DNA of 64,000 bases, from NCBI RefSeq assembly GCF_007483665.1, contig NZ_ML660186.1:214533-278532 (forward strand), read 5' to 3'. Source of the stretch: Catellatospora sichuanensis. GTDB lineage: Bacteria; Actinomycetota; Actinomycetes; Mycobacteriales; Micromonosporaceae. Positions 25,467-34,081 of this stretch are shown one piece after another (within the stretch, counting starts at the first letter, position 1; each line of letters opens with the position of its first letter). Both the position numbers and the translations under genes were made by a program. The notes under the pieces are model-generated. The model ran no database searches. It was not told the origin of the DNA and saw only the letters and a list, made by a program, of their open reading frames with translations.

Positions 25467-26390
25467 ATGATCGACGGCACGATGAGGTTCGTCCTACACG
25501 AGAACACGCGGCGCGGATACGCCGCCGAGAGCCTGGCGGGTCTGTCCGTCGGCGACGCGCTGGGAGCGCAGTACTTCATGGTCGGGCGCAGAGTCGCCGA
25601 CCTCGTGGCGGGCATCGTCCCGCCGCCGGTCTGGGAGTGGACCGACGACACCGAGATGGCCTGCTCCATCACCTGGATGCTGAACGAGGCGGGCCGGATC
25701 GACCCGGACCGGCTCGCCGAGGCGTTCGCGGAACGCTGCGAACCGAACCGGGGGTACGGCGTCGGCGCGTTCATCATCCTGCGGCGGGTGCGCGGCGGCG
25801 CGCCCTGGCAGCAGGCCGCCACCGAGGCGTTCGAGGGGCAGGGCTCCTGCGGCAACGGCGCCGCGATGCGGGTCGCGCCACTGGGCGCGTACTTCCCCGA
25901 CGATCCGGCACGGGCCGCCGAGGAGGCCGTCGCGTCGGCGATGGTCACCCACGCCCACCCGGAGGGGGTGGCCGGTGCGGTCGCCGTCGCCGTCGCGGCC
26001 AGCCACGCCTGCGCGGGACGGCTGTCGGGCACCCGGCCCAAACCGGGGCCGTTCGTGGACGCGGTGCGGGCGCTGACCCCGCCGGGCCGGGTGCACCGCG
26101 GGCTCGGCCGGGCGCGGCGGATGCTGCACCTGCCGGCCGCCGAGGCGGCGTACGAGCTGGGCAACGGTGCCGCGGTCACCGCGCAGGACACGGTGCCGTT
26201 CACGGTCTGGGTCGCGGCGCGGATGCTGCACGATTACCCGGCGGCGATCCGCACCTGCGTCGAGGCGGGCGGGGACGTCGACACTACGGCGGCGATCGTC
26301 GGCGGCATCGTGGCCGCGTACACCGGGCTCGCGGGCATCCCGCCGGAGTGGCTGGCGTCCCGCGAGGCGCTGCCCGACTGGGCGGGCTGA
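25467..26390 (+). CDS. ADP-ribosylglycohydrolase (DraG-like)
   Basis: About 307 residues. Metal-binding and catalytic motifs are present: ESLAGLSVGDALGAQYF, EWTDDTEMAC near residue 58, and near the C-terminus AGGDVDTTAAIVGGIVAAYT. Such enzymes remove ADP-ribose from arginine or other targets using two Mg2+ or Mn2+ ions. An ADP-ribosyltransferase partner is not evident in the window. The start is uncertain (25467 or 25482). Confidence 0.9.
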   Translation: MIDGTMRFVLHENTRRGYAAESLAGLSVGDALGAQYFMVGRRVADLVAGIVPPPVWEWTDDTEMACSITWMLNEAGRIDPDRLAEAFAERCEPNRGYGVGAFIILRRVRGGAPWQQAATEAFEGQGSCGNGAAMRVAPLGAYFPDDPARAAEEAVASAMVTHAHPEGVAGAVAVAVAASHACAGRLSGTRPKPGPFVDAVRALTPPGRVHRGLGRARRMLHLPAAEAAYELGNGAAVTAQDTVPFTVWVAARMLHDYPAAIRTCVEAGGDVDTTAAIVGGIVAAYTGLAGIPPEWLASREALPDWAG

Positions 26391-26394
26391 CCCA

Positions 26395-26440
26395 CCGGCA
26401 GACCGGGGCCGCGGCGCAGGACCCGGCCCCGGTCTGCCGG
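26395..26440. terminator. Bidirectional terminator between convergent genes
   Basis: CCGGCAGACCGGGGCC pairs with GGCCCCGGTCTGCCGG (16-bp perfect stem, 14-nt loop). A third partial copy, CCCCGGTCTGCCGGATCG, follows around 26468-26485. It lies between the ADP-ribosylglycohydrolase and LLM oxidoreductase stops. Confidence 0.8.
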
Positions 26441-26521
26441 ATCGGCTGTGCGGCAAAGGCGCAGTCCCCGGTCTGCCGGATCGCCCGTGCGGCGGGCCGC
26501 GGGAGGCAGGGCGGCGCAGTG

Positions 26522-27454
26522 TCAGCGGACCTGCGGGGCGACCTCGGCGGCGACCAGCTCCAGGTGGTCCAGGTCGGTCAGGTCGAGGACCTGGAGGTAG
26601 ACGCGCTGCGCGCCGACCTCGGCGTACCGGCCGATCTTCTCGACTATCTCCGCAGGCGAACCGGCCAGGCCGTTGGCCCGCAGCTCGTCGACCTGCCGCC
26701 CGATCGCCGCGGCGCGTCGGGCCACCTCGGCATCGGTACGCCCGCAGCACAGCACGAGGGCGTTCGACAGGCGTAGCGCGCCCGGGTCGCGGCCGGTGCG
26801 CACGCAGGCGTCGCGCACCCGGCCGAACTGCGCCGCCGTGTCCTCGACACTCGCGAACGGCAGGTTGAACTCGTCGGCGAACCGCGCCGCGAGCACCGGC
26901 GTGCGCCGTTTGCCGCCGCCACCGATCAGGATCGGCGGGTACGGCTGCTGCGCCGGCTTGGGCAGCGCGGGCGACCGGGTCAGCGTGTAGTGCTTGCCGT
27001 GGAAGTCGAACGCGCCACCGACCGGGGTGGACCACAGGCCGGTGATGATGTGCAGCTGCTCGCCGAGCCGGTCGAAACGCTCGCCGACGGACGGGAACGG
27101 CAGGCCGTACGCCTCGTGCTCCTCGGCGTACCAGCCGGTGCCGATGCCCAGCTCGACCCGGCCGCCGCTCATCGCGTCCACCTGCGCCACGCTGATCGCC
27201 AGCGGCCCCGGGTAGCGGAACGTCGCCGCGGTCATCAGCGTGCCCAGCCGGATCCGGTTCGTGTCGCGGGCCAGCCCGGCCAGGGTCGTCCAGGCGTCGG
27301 TCGGCCCCGGCAGCCCGGTCACGTCGCCCATCTTCAGGTAGTGGTCCGATCGGAAGAACGCGCCGTATCCGGCGTCCTCCGCGGCTCGCGCCACCGCGAG
27401 CAGCTGCTCGTACGTGGCGCCCTGCTGGGGCTCGGTGAACACGCGCAGTTCCAC
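26522..27454 (-). CDS. LLM-class F420-dependent oxidoreductase
   Basis: A 310-residue luciferase-like TIM barrel (GATYEQLLAVARAAEDAGYG, SDHYLKMGDV, GRVELGIGTGWYAEEHEAYG, PPILIGGGGKRRTPVLAARF). Actinobacterial members of this group usually use coenzyme F420 to oxidise or reduce small organic substrates. The native substrate is not predictable. The start is GTG 27454. It is transcribed alone or together with the MFS gene about 100 nt upstream. Confidence 0.9.
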   Translation of the reverse strand: MELRVFTEPQQGATYEQLLAVARAAEDAGYGAFFRSDHYLKMGDVTGLPGPTDAWTTLAGLARDTNRIRLGTLMTAATFRYPGPLAISVAQVDAMSGGRVELGIGTGWYAEEHEAYGLPFPSVGERFDRLGEQLHIITGLWSTPVGGAFDFHGKHYTLTRSPALPKPAQQPYPPILIGGGGKRRTPVLAARFADEFNLPFASVEDTAAQFGRVRDACVRTGRDPGALRLSNALVLCCGRTDAEVARRAAAIGRQVDELRANGLAGSPAEIVEKIGRYAEVGAQRVYLQVLDLTDLDHLELVAAEVAPQVR

Positions 27455-27555
27455 AGCCCGAGCCTAGAAGCGCAGCTCAGCGCGGCGAGGGCGTTTCCCG
27501 ATGCCGGTGCGACCCCGGCCTGCGGCCGCTCCGGCCCGGCGCGCGGGGGCCGGGG

Positions 27556-28791
27556 TCAGCCGGCGGCCGGTTCCGCGCCTGCCGGGGCCGGTCGTGCCGG
27601 GCCGACCCGGGCCCAGCGGGTGAGCGGCGGCACGGCGAGCCCGCACACGGTCAGCAGGGTGATCGGCACCAGCCAGCCGGCCGGCGATCCGGAGTCGACG
27701 ATCACGACGGTGAGCAGGGCGGGGCCGGCGGCGAGGGCCAGCCCGTTGAGCAGCACCGTGACGCCCTGGTACTGCCCGATGGCGTGTTCGGGCGCGAGCC
27801 CGTAGGACAGCCCGGTCGCGCCGTTGACGTGCCACAGCTCGCCCACCGAGTAGACCACGGTCGACGCGATCAGGAGGGCGACCGTGGCGGTCGTGGACAG
27901 CGCGGTCGCGGCGGCGAACCCGAGCATCGCGACGGCCAGCACCAGTGAGCCGCGGCGGACCATACGCGCGGCGGGTTCGGGCTGCTCCGCGCGGCGCCCG
28001 ACGCGGGTCGACAGCACCACGGTCAGCACCGTGTACGTCACCAGCAGGGCCGAGACGACGACTGCGGGCACGTCGGCGCGGGTGGCGATCCACAGCGGGA
28101 GCACCAGCGTCAGCACGACCCGGCGGACGTACATCGCCGAGGTGGTCGCGGTGACCGCGAGGAAGCGGCGGTCCCGCCACACCTGCGACGTGCGCGGCCG
28201 TTCGGCGGCGTCGGCCGCGGGGTAGCGGGGCAGGCGCATCAGCAGGGCCGCCGAGACGAGGTAGGTGGCCGCGTCGGCGACGACGAGCAGACGGTACGCG
28301 GACGGGCTGTCGACGGCCAGGGCCAGCGCGGCCAGACCGGCGCCGATACCCGTGCCCGCGTTCGCGGCGGTGCGCAGCGTCGCGAAGACGTGCACCCGCC
28401 CGGCGGCGCGGCCGAGCGCGCCGACCAGCGCGGCCCGCACCGTCAGGTTGCCGGTGACCAGCAGCGCGTCGATGGCCGCGACCGCCAGGAAGCTCGCCGC
28501 CGAGTCGACGAGCAGGAACGCCAGCGCCGTGCCCGCCTGCAGCACCTGCGGCACGGCGCGCACCGAGCGCGGATCACGACGGTCCGCGAACCGGCCCGCG
28601 GGCACGCTCGCGGCCAGGCCGACCAGCGCGGCGGCGGACAGGCCCGCGCCGACCACGGTGGCGGGCAGTCCCGCGACCCGGGTCAGGTACAGCGCGCCGC
28701 CTGCCGACCACAGCCCGCCGCCGATGGTGTTGACGAACGTGGCGTAGGCGGCACTGCGCAACCCGCCCGGTGGTGGGAACCAGCCCGCCAC
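27556..28791 (-). CDS. MFS transporter
   Basis: A 411-residue, roughly 12-helix major facilitator protein. Motif A-like sequence ASVPAGRFADRRDPRSVRAV lies between helices 2 and 3. It resembles small MFS exporters next to drug-modifying enzymes. Its GTG start is directly after the stop of the internally deleted metallo-beta-lactamase-fold gene (one base between), so they are co-transcribed. Confidence 0.88.
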   Translation of the reverse strand: MAGWFPPPGGLRSAAYATFVNTIGGGLWSAGGALYLTRVAGLPATVVGAGLSAAALVGLAASVPAGRFADRRDPRSVRAVPQVLQAGTALAFLLVDSAASFLAVAAIDALLVTGNLTVRAALVGALGRAAGRVHVFATLRTAANAGTGIGAGLAALALAVDSPSAYRLLVVADAATYLVSAALLMRLPRYPAADAAERPRTSQVWRDRRFLAVTATTSAMYVRRVVLTLVLPLWIATRADVPAVVVSALLVTYTVLTVVLSTRVGRRAEQPEPAARMVRRGSLVLAVAMLGFAAATALSTTATVALLIASTVVYSVGELWHVNGATGLSYGLAPEHAIGQYQGVTVLLNGLALAAGPALLTVVIVDSGSPAGWLVPITLLTVCGLAVPPLTRWARVGPARPAPAGAEPAAG

Positions 28792-28792
28792 G

Positions 28793-29155
28793 TCAGGCGA
28801 AGCAGGTCGGGATGCGGCCCTCGTTGAACGCGGCCACGTCGGCGAGGATCGCGTAGTCGTCGAGTTCGGCGCCGCGCTCGGCGCCCTGCAACTCGGAGTG
28901 GTGGTCGCCGTGCCGGTGGGTGACCACCAGGGTGCGCACCGGTGCCCAGGTCAGCGCCGCGATGTGTTCGGCCAGCAGGCGGGCGCGGCGTTCGGTGGCG
29001 GTCGCGTCGACCAGGGTCACCGCGTCCTCGCCGAGCAGCACGCCCGCGTTGCTGACGCACCAGCCGCCGTCGGGCTGCAGGTACGCGTACACGTCAGGGG
29101 CGAGGCGGGTCAGTGACGGCGTGGGTTCCACGACGGGCCAGGTCGTGCTGCTCAT
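28793..29155 (-). CDS. Internally deleted MBL-fold hydrolase
   Basis: 120 residues, whereas related MBL-fold hydrolases have about 300. The N-terminal part is normal (WPVVEPTPSLTRLAPDVYAY through VVTHRHGDHH). Straight after the zinc motif comes AELDDYAILADVAAFNEGRI-PTCFA, which resembles the C-terminal helix region of the family as I remember it. So the middle (remaining zinc ligands) seems lost by an in-frame deletion. The product should be inactive as a hydrolase. A sequencing-level deletion cannot be excluded. Confidence 0.7.
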   Translation of the reverse strand: MSSTTWPVVEPTPSLTRLAPDVYAYLQPDGGWCVSNAGVLLGEDAVTLVDATATERRARLLAEHIAALTWAPVRTLVVTHRHGDHHSELQGAERGAELDDYAILADVAAFNEGRIPTCFA

Positions 29156-29279
29156 GTGATCCCCCGGGGTTCGTCGGGCAGCGACGGTCGCCAGTCTGAC
29201 AGAGAAGCGGCGCGGCCGTGTCCTGTGGTCTCGATCACTCCGGATGCGACGTTCGCCCGAACGGGGTAGTTTTCGTTTC

Positions 29280-29600
29280 GTGACATTCAGCGCGTTCACC
29301 GGTCCAATCCGGTGGGTCGCGCGCCTTTCGGCGCGGATGCTGACCGCGCTGGCCCTGATGAGCCTGCTGCTCGCCCCCTCGGCGGGGCACACCGCGCAGC
29401 CGGTCGCGCGGCCGCAGGCCGAACAGGTCGCGGCGAGCACGGCCGCCGCCAGGCACGAGGCGCAGCCCGCCCCGGCGGCCGCACCCGTCCGGATCGGAAT
29501 CATCGAGCCGGCCGTCGCAGTCCGGGTGGCCGTGAGCACGGTCCGCCCGCCGACGTCGGCTCATCCGCGGGCGCAGGGCAGTCGCGCCCCGCCCGCCTGA
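29280..29600 (+). CDS. Small secreted or membrane hypothetical protein
   Basis: About 106 residues from GTG 29280 (ATG 29244 also open). A basic N-terminus and hydrophobic stretch MLTALALMSLLLAPSAG suggest a signal peptide or anchor. The rest is Ala/Pro/Arg-rich without recognisable domain. A TAGTTT box lies 6 nt before the GTG, compatible with a leaderless transcript. Confidence 0.4.
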   Translation: MTFSAFTGPIRWVARLSARMLTALALMSLLLAPSAGHTAQPVARPQAEQVAASTAAARHEAQPAPAAAPVRIGIIEPAVAVRVAVSTVRPPTSAHPRAQGSRAPPA

Positions 29601-29640
29601 CGCTCCGTCGCGTCGCGTCCCCCTTCGCGACGTCGAATCC

Positions 29641-29700
29641 GGTTTCGTGGCCGCTTGACGCTTCGGCGCGTCCACGTCCGCCGGAACGGACCACGGGCCT
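29641..29700. repeat. Possible dispersed repeat, copy at 29.6 kb
   Basis: GTTTCGTGGCCGCTTGACGC with following GCGTCC...GGACCACGGG resembles 34606-34654 (GTTTCCGTGGACGCTTGACG ... GGATCATGGG). Both are intergenic. The similarity is partial and the boundaries are not clear. Confidence 0.35.
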
Positions 29701-29800
29701 CCGGCCCCGCCGCGTGAAACGTCTCCCACCGCACGACCCCCCCACCTCGCGACGAACCCTGCTGTCGCGTCCACCCCTCCACCACCCCGAGGTGTCGATC

Positions 29801-30541
29801 ATGAACGTCGTCCTGGACCTGTTCCTCCGTGACCTGCCGAACGCCGCGCTCGTCTGGTTGCTGCTCGCCGTGCTCGCCGTCGTGGCCATCGGCGCGCTGA
29901 CCCTGTACACCCGCCAGCCCGAGCCCCAGCCCCTGACGCCCGCACCGGAGGTGCTGGAGCAGCAGGCGCTGCTGGCCGCGCACGCGCAGGCGCTGGTCCG
30001 CAAGGCCCGCGAGGCGACCGTCGCGGCCGAGCGCGCCGCGTCGACCGCCCGCCGACGCCGCGAGGAGTGGCTGGCCGCGCAGGACGTGGCGGAGACCGCC
30101 TGGCAGCGGTACGACGAGGCCGACTCCGACGCGCGCCGCAAGCTGACCGCCGCCGCGCTGCCGCTGCCGCGCACCCCGCAGACCCCCGCCGAGTACGCCT
30201 TCCGCGAGCGCCACCTGCACCGCTCGGCCATGTCGGCCTGCTCACACCAGCAGCTGTCCGCGCTGGAGCTCAGCGACGCGCTGGCGCACCGCGCCGGTTG
30301 GGACCCGCGCCGGCACCCGATCGAGCAGGAGACGATGCTGTCCCAGTTCGCCCGCGCGTCGCTGCGCACGGCGTACCGCCGGGCGGCCGACACCGAGAAG
30401 CAGGCCTGGCTGGCCACGGAGGCCGCGACCGCCGCGGCGGCGTCCCTGCGCGCGGCCGCCCACGCAGCCCACGTCCGCGCCCGCCGCGTCACCCGCCGCA
30501 TCACCCCACCTGCGGACCTCACCCTCGCGGACCTGATCTGA
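29801..30541 (+). CDS. Membrane-anchored coiled-coil hypothetical protein
   Basis: 246 residues. One N-terminal membrane helix (ALVWLLLAVLAVVAIGALTL, residues about 15-34) is followed by long Ala/Arg/Glu-rich helices, probably coiled coil (EVLEQQALLAAHAQALVRKA; about 48-110 and 195-240). No enzymatic motif is present; it may be a scaffold or envelope protein of unknown function. The GNAT gene starts 17 nt downstream. Confidence 0.6.
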   Translation: MNVVLDLFLRDLPNAALVWLLLAVLAVVAIGALTLYTRQPEPQPLTPAPEVLEQQALLAAHAQALVRKAREATVAAERAASTARRRREEWLAAQDVAETAWQRYDEADSDARRKLTAAALPLPRTPQTPAEYAFRERHLHRSAMSACSHQQLSALELSDALAHRAGWDPRRHPIEQETMLSQFARASLRTAYRRAADTEKQAWLATEAATAAAASLRAAAHAAHVRARRVTRRITPPADLTLADLI

Positions 30542-30558
30542 GCCGGTAGGGTCCGGCC

Positions 30559-31044
30559 GTGATCATTCGAGACGCGACCGGCCAGGACTGGCCGAAGATC
30601 TACCCGTTCTTCACCGAGATCGTCGCGGCTGGGGAGACCTACGCCTTCCCCGAGGGCATGGACTCCGAGCAGGCCCGGCCGTGGTGGATGGAGCAGGCCC
30701 CGGGCCGGACCGTGGTGGCCGTGGACGGGGACACGGTGCTCGGGTCGGCCAAGATGGGCCCGAATCGGCCAGGACGGGGCGCGCACATCGCGACCGCCAG
30801 CTTCATGGTCGACCCGGCACACCAGGGCCGCGGCGTGGGCCGGACGCTGGGCGGGCACGTCCTGGACTGGGCGCGGGCGCAGGGGTATCACGGCATGCAG
30901 TTCAACGCCGTGGTGGAGACCAACACCGCGGCCGTAGGCCTGTGGCAGGCGATCGGGTTCGAGATCCTCGCCACGGTGCCGGAGGCGTTCGAGCACCCCG
31001 CGCACGGCCGGGTCGGTCTGCACATGATGTACCAGCGGCTTTAG
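30559..31044 (+). CDS. GNAT family N-acetyltransferase
   Basis: 161 residues with the GNAT fold: MIIRDATGQDWPKIYPFFTE, acetyl-CoA-binding HQGRGVGRTLGGHVLDWARA (motif A), and ETNTAAVGLWQAIGFEILAT (motif B). It resembles phosphinothricin/amino-acid acetyltransferase-like proteins of broad function. The substrate is unknown. It starts at GTG 30559, probably co-transcribed with the upstream hypothetical gene. Confidence 0.9.
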   Translation: MIIRDATGQDWPKIYPFFTEIVAAGETYAFPEGMDSEQARPWWMEQAPGRTVVAVDGDTVLGSAKMGPNRPGRGAHIATASFMVDPAHQGRGVGRTLGGHVLDWARAQGYHGMQFNAVVETNTAAVGLWQAIGFEILATVPEAFEHPAHGRVGLHMMYQRL

Positions 31045-31390
31045 CGAAAAGGCCCATCCGGGACCGATCCGGTAGCGCACGACTCACAAAACGGTGGAAA
31101 TCGAGCGTGCCGGAGCGGTGGTCCGCTGCGAAATCCGCATCTCGCGGCGAATGCGGAGAGTGGAGAGTCGACTACTTTCAGTGAAAAAATCTTGAGTTTG
31201 CCCTGGACGACCCCAGGTCAGGCGACGTAGCGTGATCCCCAGTGGCGCGACGCTCGATGAAGGCCCCAGGGGTCCCAGCGGGCCGGCCCGGCCGGAGAAC
31301 ACGTTTTCCGGTTGGTGGCGCCGAGCGAAGTGCACAGGGGGATGGGTGGACAGATGCCGTTGGGGGACGGCGTTCACCCGGACAGTGAAA

Positions 31391-31428
31391 GGCCGGCGGT
31401 CGCTAACGGGGGTGAGCGACCGCCGGCC
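31391..31428. terminator. Perfect 14-bp stem hairpin
   Basis: GGCCGGCGGTCGCT (31391-31404) pairs with AGCGACCGCCGGCC (31415-31428) around a 10-nt loop. A terminator for GNAT, or the 3' end of an unannotated transcript, is likely. Confidence 0.65.
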
Positions 31429-31500
31429 GCACTGTCGACCAGGGCCGGATCCAGGTCTGCCTCCCCGAACCGCCAGGCCCGACGTTCCATCGAACTTTCC

Positions 31501-31533
31501 GTGATCGCGGCGCCCGACGGGTGCCGCGATCAC
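31501..31533. terminator. Hairpin downstream of pyrE and convergent genes
   Basis: GTGATCGCGGC and GCCGCGATCAC form an 11-bp perfect stem, followed by GTTTTG on the plus strand. It stands 115 nt after the pyrE stop (minus strand) and could act in either direction. Confidence 0.6.
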
Positions 31534-31647
31534 GTTTTGCGGGTCCGCGGGCACCTCGGCGACCGAGCCGGTGATCCGGTCGGTCAGGGCGTCCACCACC
31601 GGACCGACGCGGCGAGATCGAACCACGCCGCGCGAATGTCGTCCCGG

Positions 31648-32205
31648 CTACCGGCCCGCGTCGGCTCGTGCGCGGTCGAGGTCGGAGCGGGTCAGCAGCG
31701 CGGTCAGCGTGATGCCGTCGGCGGCCAGCGCGGCCGCGCCGCCCTCCTCCCGGTCGATGACGCACAGCGCGCTGTCGACGGTCGCGCCCAGCTCGCGCAA
31801 CTGCCGCGTGGAGATCGAGATCTGACCGCCGGACGTCACCACGTCCTCGACGACCAGCACCCGCCGGCCGGAGATGTCCGCGCCCTCGGCGAGCCGCGCG
31901 GTGCCGTACGCCTTGGCGGTCTTGCGTACGAACGCGCACGGCAGCCCGGTGTGCCGGCCCAGTGCGGTGACCACGGCGATGCCGCCCATCTCCAGCCCGG
32001 CCAGCACCTGCGTGCCCGCCGGGACGAGCGCGGCCAGCTGCCCGGCCAGCGCGTCGAGCAGCACGGGATCGGCCTCGAAGCGGTACTTGTCGAAGTACTC
32101 CGTGGCGCTGCGGCCGGAGCGGAGCAGGAATTCGCCGCGCAGACGGCAGGCGGTGTCGACCTCAGCGGCCAGCTCGGCAAGGTTCACAGGAGATGATCCT
32201 GCCAC
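31648..32205 (-). CDS. pyrE: Orotate phosphoribosyltransferase
   Basis: 185 residues. The PRPP-binding motif RVLVVEDVVTSGGQ is complete, and FVRKTAKAYGTARLAEGADI matches the OPRTase catalytic loop. It converts orotate and PRPP to OMP in pyrimidine synthesis. The start is GTG 32205; GTG 32187 is possible. The alpha/beta-hydrolase gene ends 6 nt upstream on the same strand, so they are likely co-transcribed. pyrE is separate from other pyr genes here. Confidence 0.93.
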   Translation of the reverse strand: MAGSSPVNLAELAAEVDTACRLRGEFLLRSGRSATEYFDKYRFEADPVLLDALAGQLAALVPAGTQVLAGLEMGGIAVVTALGRHTGLPCAFVRKTAKAYGTARLAEGADISGRRVLVVEDVVTSGGQISISTRQLRELGATVDSALCVIDREEGGAAALAADGITLTALLTRSDLDRARADAGR

Positions 32206-32211
32206 CCGGCG

Positions 32212-32907
32212 TCAGAGGGTCGGCGGGTGCAGAAAGGTCCGCAACGCGTCGAGGAACTCCTCGGGCCGCTGCCGGTGCACCTGGTGCCCCGCCTCGACGG
32301 TGACCGTGCGAGCGTCGGGCATGCGGGCCACGGCCTCCGCGGCCTTGTCCGCCGGAATCGGGCTGGCCGTGCCGCCGTGGATCAGCAGAGTGGGCACGGC
32401 GATCCGGTCCAGGCGCTCCCACCATGCCGGATCCGGGTCGTTGACCTGCGTCATCAGGCTCGCGAACACGGCCCAGTCATAGTCGAGCCCGCCGTCGGGC
32501 CGCTCCGGGATCTCGAAGCGGGGGCCGCCCGGCCACGGCGGCGGGGAGTCCTCGAGCACCAGCCGCGCCAGCCAGTCCGGCCGCTCCTGGGCGACGAGGC
32601 AGGCCACGGTGGCTCCGGCCGAGTGCCCGACGAGCGTCACGTCGCGCAGTCCCAGCGCCGCCACGAAGCCGAGCACGTCATCGCGCATCAGCTCGAACGA
32701 GTACACCCCGGGATGGTCGCTGCGACCTTGTCCGCGCTGGTCCGGCGCGTAGAGATGGTGCGTCGCGGCCAGCCCGGCCATGGTGTGCGCCCACGTCCCC
32801 GCCTCGTTCGGCAGCCCGTGCAGCAACACCACCACCGGCGAGCCGGCCACCCCCTCCTCCAGGAAGGACAGCCGAATCCCGTTCGCCTTGATCTCACCCC
32901 GTGTCAC
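32212..32907 (-). CDS. Alpha/beta hydrolase
   Basis: 231 residues from GTG 32907. The fold motifs are GSPVVVLLHGLPNEAGTWAH (oxyanion region), nucleophile elbow VGHSAGATVA, an acid after strand 7, and catalytic His in VEAGHQVHRQRP. It resembles epoxide hydrolase/haloperoxidase-like esterases; the substrate is unknown. It sits directly upstream of pyrE. Confidence 0.9.
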   Translation of the reverse strand: MTRGEIKANGIRLSFLEEGVAGSPVVVLLHGLPNEAGTWAHTMAGLAATHHLYAPDQRGQGRSDHPGVYSFELMRDDVLGFVAALGLRDVTLVGHSAGATVACLVAQERPDWLARLVLEDSPPPWPGGPRFEIPERPDGGLDYDWAVFASLMTQVNDPDPAWWERLDRIAVPTLLIHGGTASPIPADKAAEAVARMPDARTVTVEAGHQVHRQRPEEFLDALRTFLHPPTL

Positions 32908-32920
32908 GGGCGCGAGGGTA

Positions 32921-32942
32921 CTGCAGCTTCCGGGAAACTGCC
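32921..32942. repeat. Half copy of the 64-bp nested palindrome
   Basis: CTGCAGCTTCCGGGAAACTG is one arm of the element found whole at 41181 and 45805. The second arm is missing. It lies just upstream of the hydrolase start, in the divergent gap. Confidence 0.55.
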
Positions 32943-33037
32943 GACTTGCGTTGTGGGTACCGGTCTCCACAGTGACGCCCGGCGATGGTAGAACCGCATT
33001 CTGCGGGCTGCTGCGCCGATCCGAGGAGTGGATAGTG

Positions 33038-33784
33038 ATGGCCATAGCGGAAACCGCCACGGCTGTGACCGAGATCGAGCCGCCCGGGACGGTCGGCCGG
33101 TCCCTGCGCCGGGTGTCGGTTGCCGGAACGCTGCTCGGCGCGCTGGCCTTCCTCGGCGACGAGCTGCCCGGGGTCGGCGGGCGGATCGTGCTGACACTGA
33201 CCAGCAACGGCTTCGCTTGGGGTGCGGCCGCGCTCGTCGCGGGTTACCTGGTCCGCCAGGCTCGCCGCGCGCCGTTCGTCGCGACCGGGCTGCTGCTCGT
33301 CGCCACCGCGATCTACTACCTGCTCATCCTGGTGGTGTCGCGGCGGTGGAGCGGCGGCTATACGGAGGACGGCTCGTCCTACGACGTGTACGGGTTGCTC
33401 GATCTGGCCCGCGCGGCGGGCTTCTGGCTCGTGCTCGCCGTGGGCGCTGGGCTGGTCCTGGGACTGCTGGGCCACATCGTGCGCAACGGCTCACCGCGGC
33501 TCGCCGCGGCCGCTGCGGGGTCGGCGTTCGGCCTGCTAACCGCAGAGGGCCTGCACGGCGTGATCACCGCGCCCTGGACGGTGATCACCGAACCCTTCCA
33601 CCTGGCGTACGCCGTCTCGCACGGCGTCCAGGTGCTGCTTGCCGTGGTCCTCGTGATCATCCTGACCGCCCGCCGCGGCGGGCCTGTCTCCTGGCGGATC
33701 TGCGCGGCGTCGGCCGTTTTCGTCGCAGCGCTCGGCGTCACCGCGTGGTCGGTCATCGAGTCGATCCGGGTATCCGGGTTCTGA
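33038..33784 (+). CDS. Multi-pass membrane protein, unrecognised
   Basis: 248 residues with about six membrane helices (for example RIVLTLTSNGFAWGAAALVA, ATGLLLVATAIYYLLILVV, GFWLVLAVGAGLVLGLLGHI, VLLAVVLVIILTA). It may belong to an actinobacterial DUF6518-like group, but this is not certain. GAGGAG lies upstream of ATG 33038. Function is unknown; it is divergent from the alpha/beta hydrolase. Confidence 0.65.
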   Translation: MAIAETATAVTEIEPPGTVGRSLRRVSVAGTLLGALAFLGDELPGVGGRIVLTLTSNGFAWGAAALVAGYLVRQARRAPFVATGLLLVATAIYYLLILVVSRRWSGGYTEDGSSYDVYGLLDLARAAGFWLVLAVGAGLVLGLLGHIVRNGSPRLAAAAAGSAFGLLTAEGLHGVITAPWTVITEPFHLAYAVSHGVQVLLAVVLVIILTARRGGPVSWRICAASAVFVAALGVTAWSVIESIRVSGF

Positions 33785-33802
33785 TCCCGGCCAACAGCCC
33801 AT

Positions 33803-33877
33803 GATCACCTGACTTGCCGGGCAGTCGTGCGTATCTTGGCGACGCTTTCGCCCACTTGCCAGGCAAGTTGGGCGATC
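33803..33877 (+). repeat. 75-bp dispersed palindromic element, copy 3
   Basis: GATCACCTGACTTGCC... to ...TTGGGCGATC, with internal GTGCGTATCTTG. It is in the reverse orientation to copies 1 and 2 and exactly 75 bp. Confidence 0.88.
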
Positions 33878-34081
33878 TTGAGCCGGCGGGGCGGGCGTGG
33901 CGGGTACCGCGTCAGAATCAGCGCGCGCCGACTCGGATTGGCATCTATATAAGCGGCCGGCCCCGGCGGTCACCTCGACATCGTCGCCAGGATCGGCAAC
34001 ATCCGCCTCAACATCGCTTGACGCGTCGCTTTGGCCGCTGTCTCGGGGCTCTTCTGCCGCCGACTCGTGCATACTGCCCGG

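Larger units (their letters stand above)
31045..31647. other. 600-bp intergenic region with strong hairpins
   Basis: No convincing gene; frames across it are shadows of the pyrE strand. It contains an A-rich start (AGTGAAAAAATCTTGAG, about 31179-31196), CCTGG/CCAGG around 31201-31217, and two long perfect hairpins at 31391 and 31501. It could hold a small RNA or simply convergent terminators. Confidence 0.5.

Noticed and set aside
31312-32196. 294-codon plus-strand frame across the pyrE region
   Set aside because: It runs antisense through pyrE, includes the hairpin at 31391, and has no recognisable domain.
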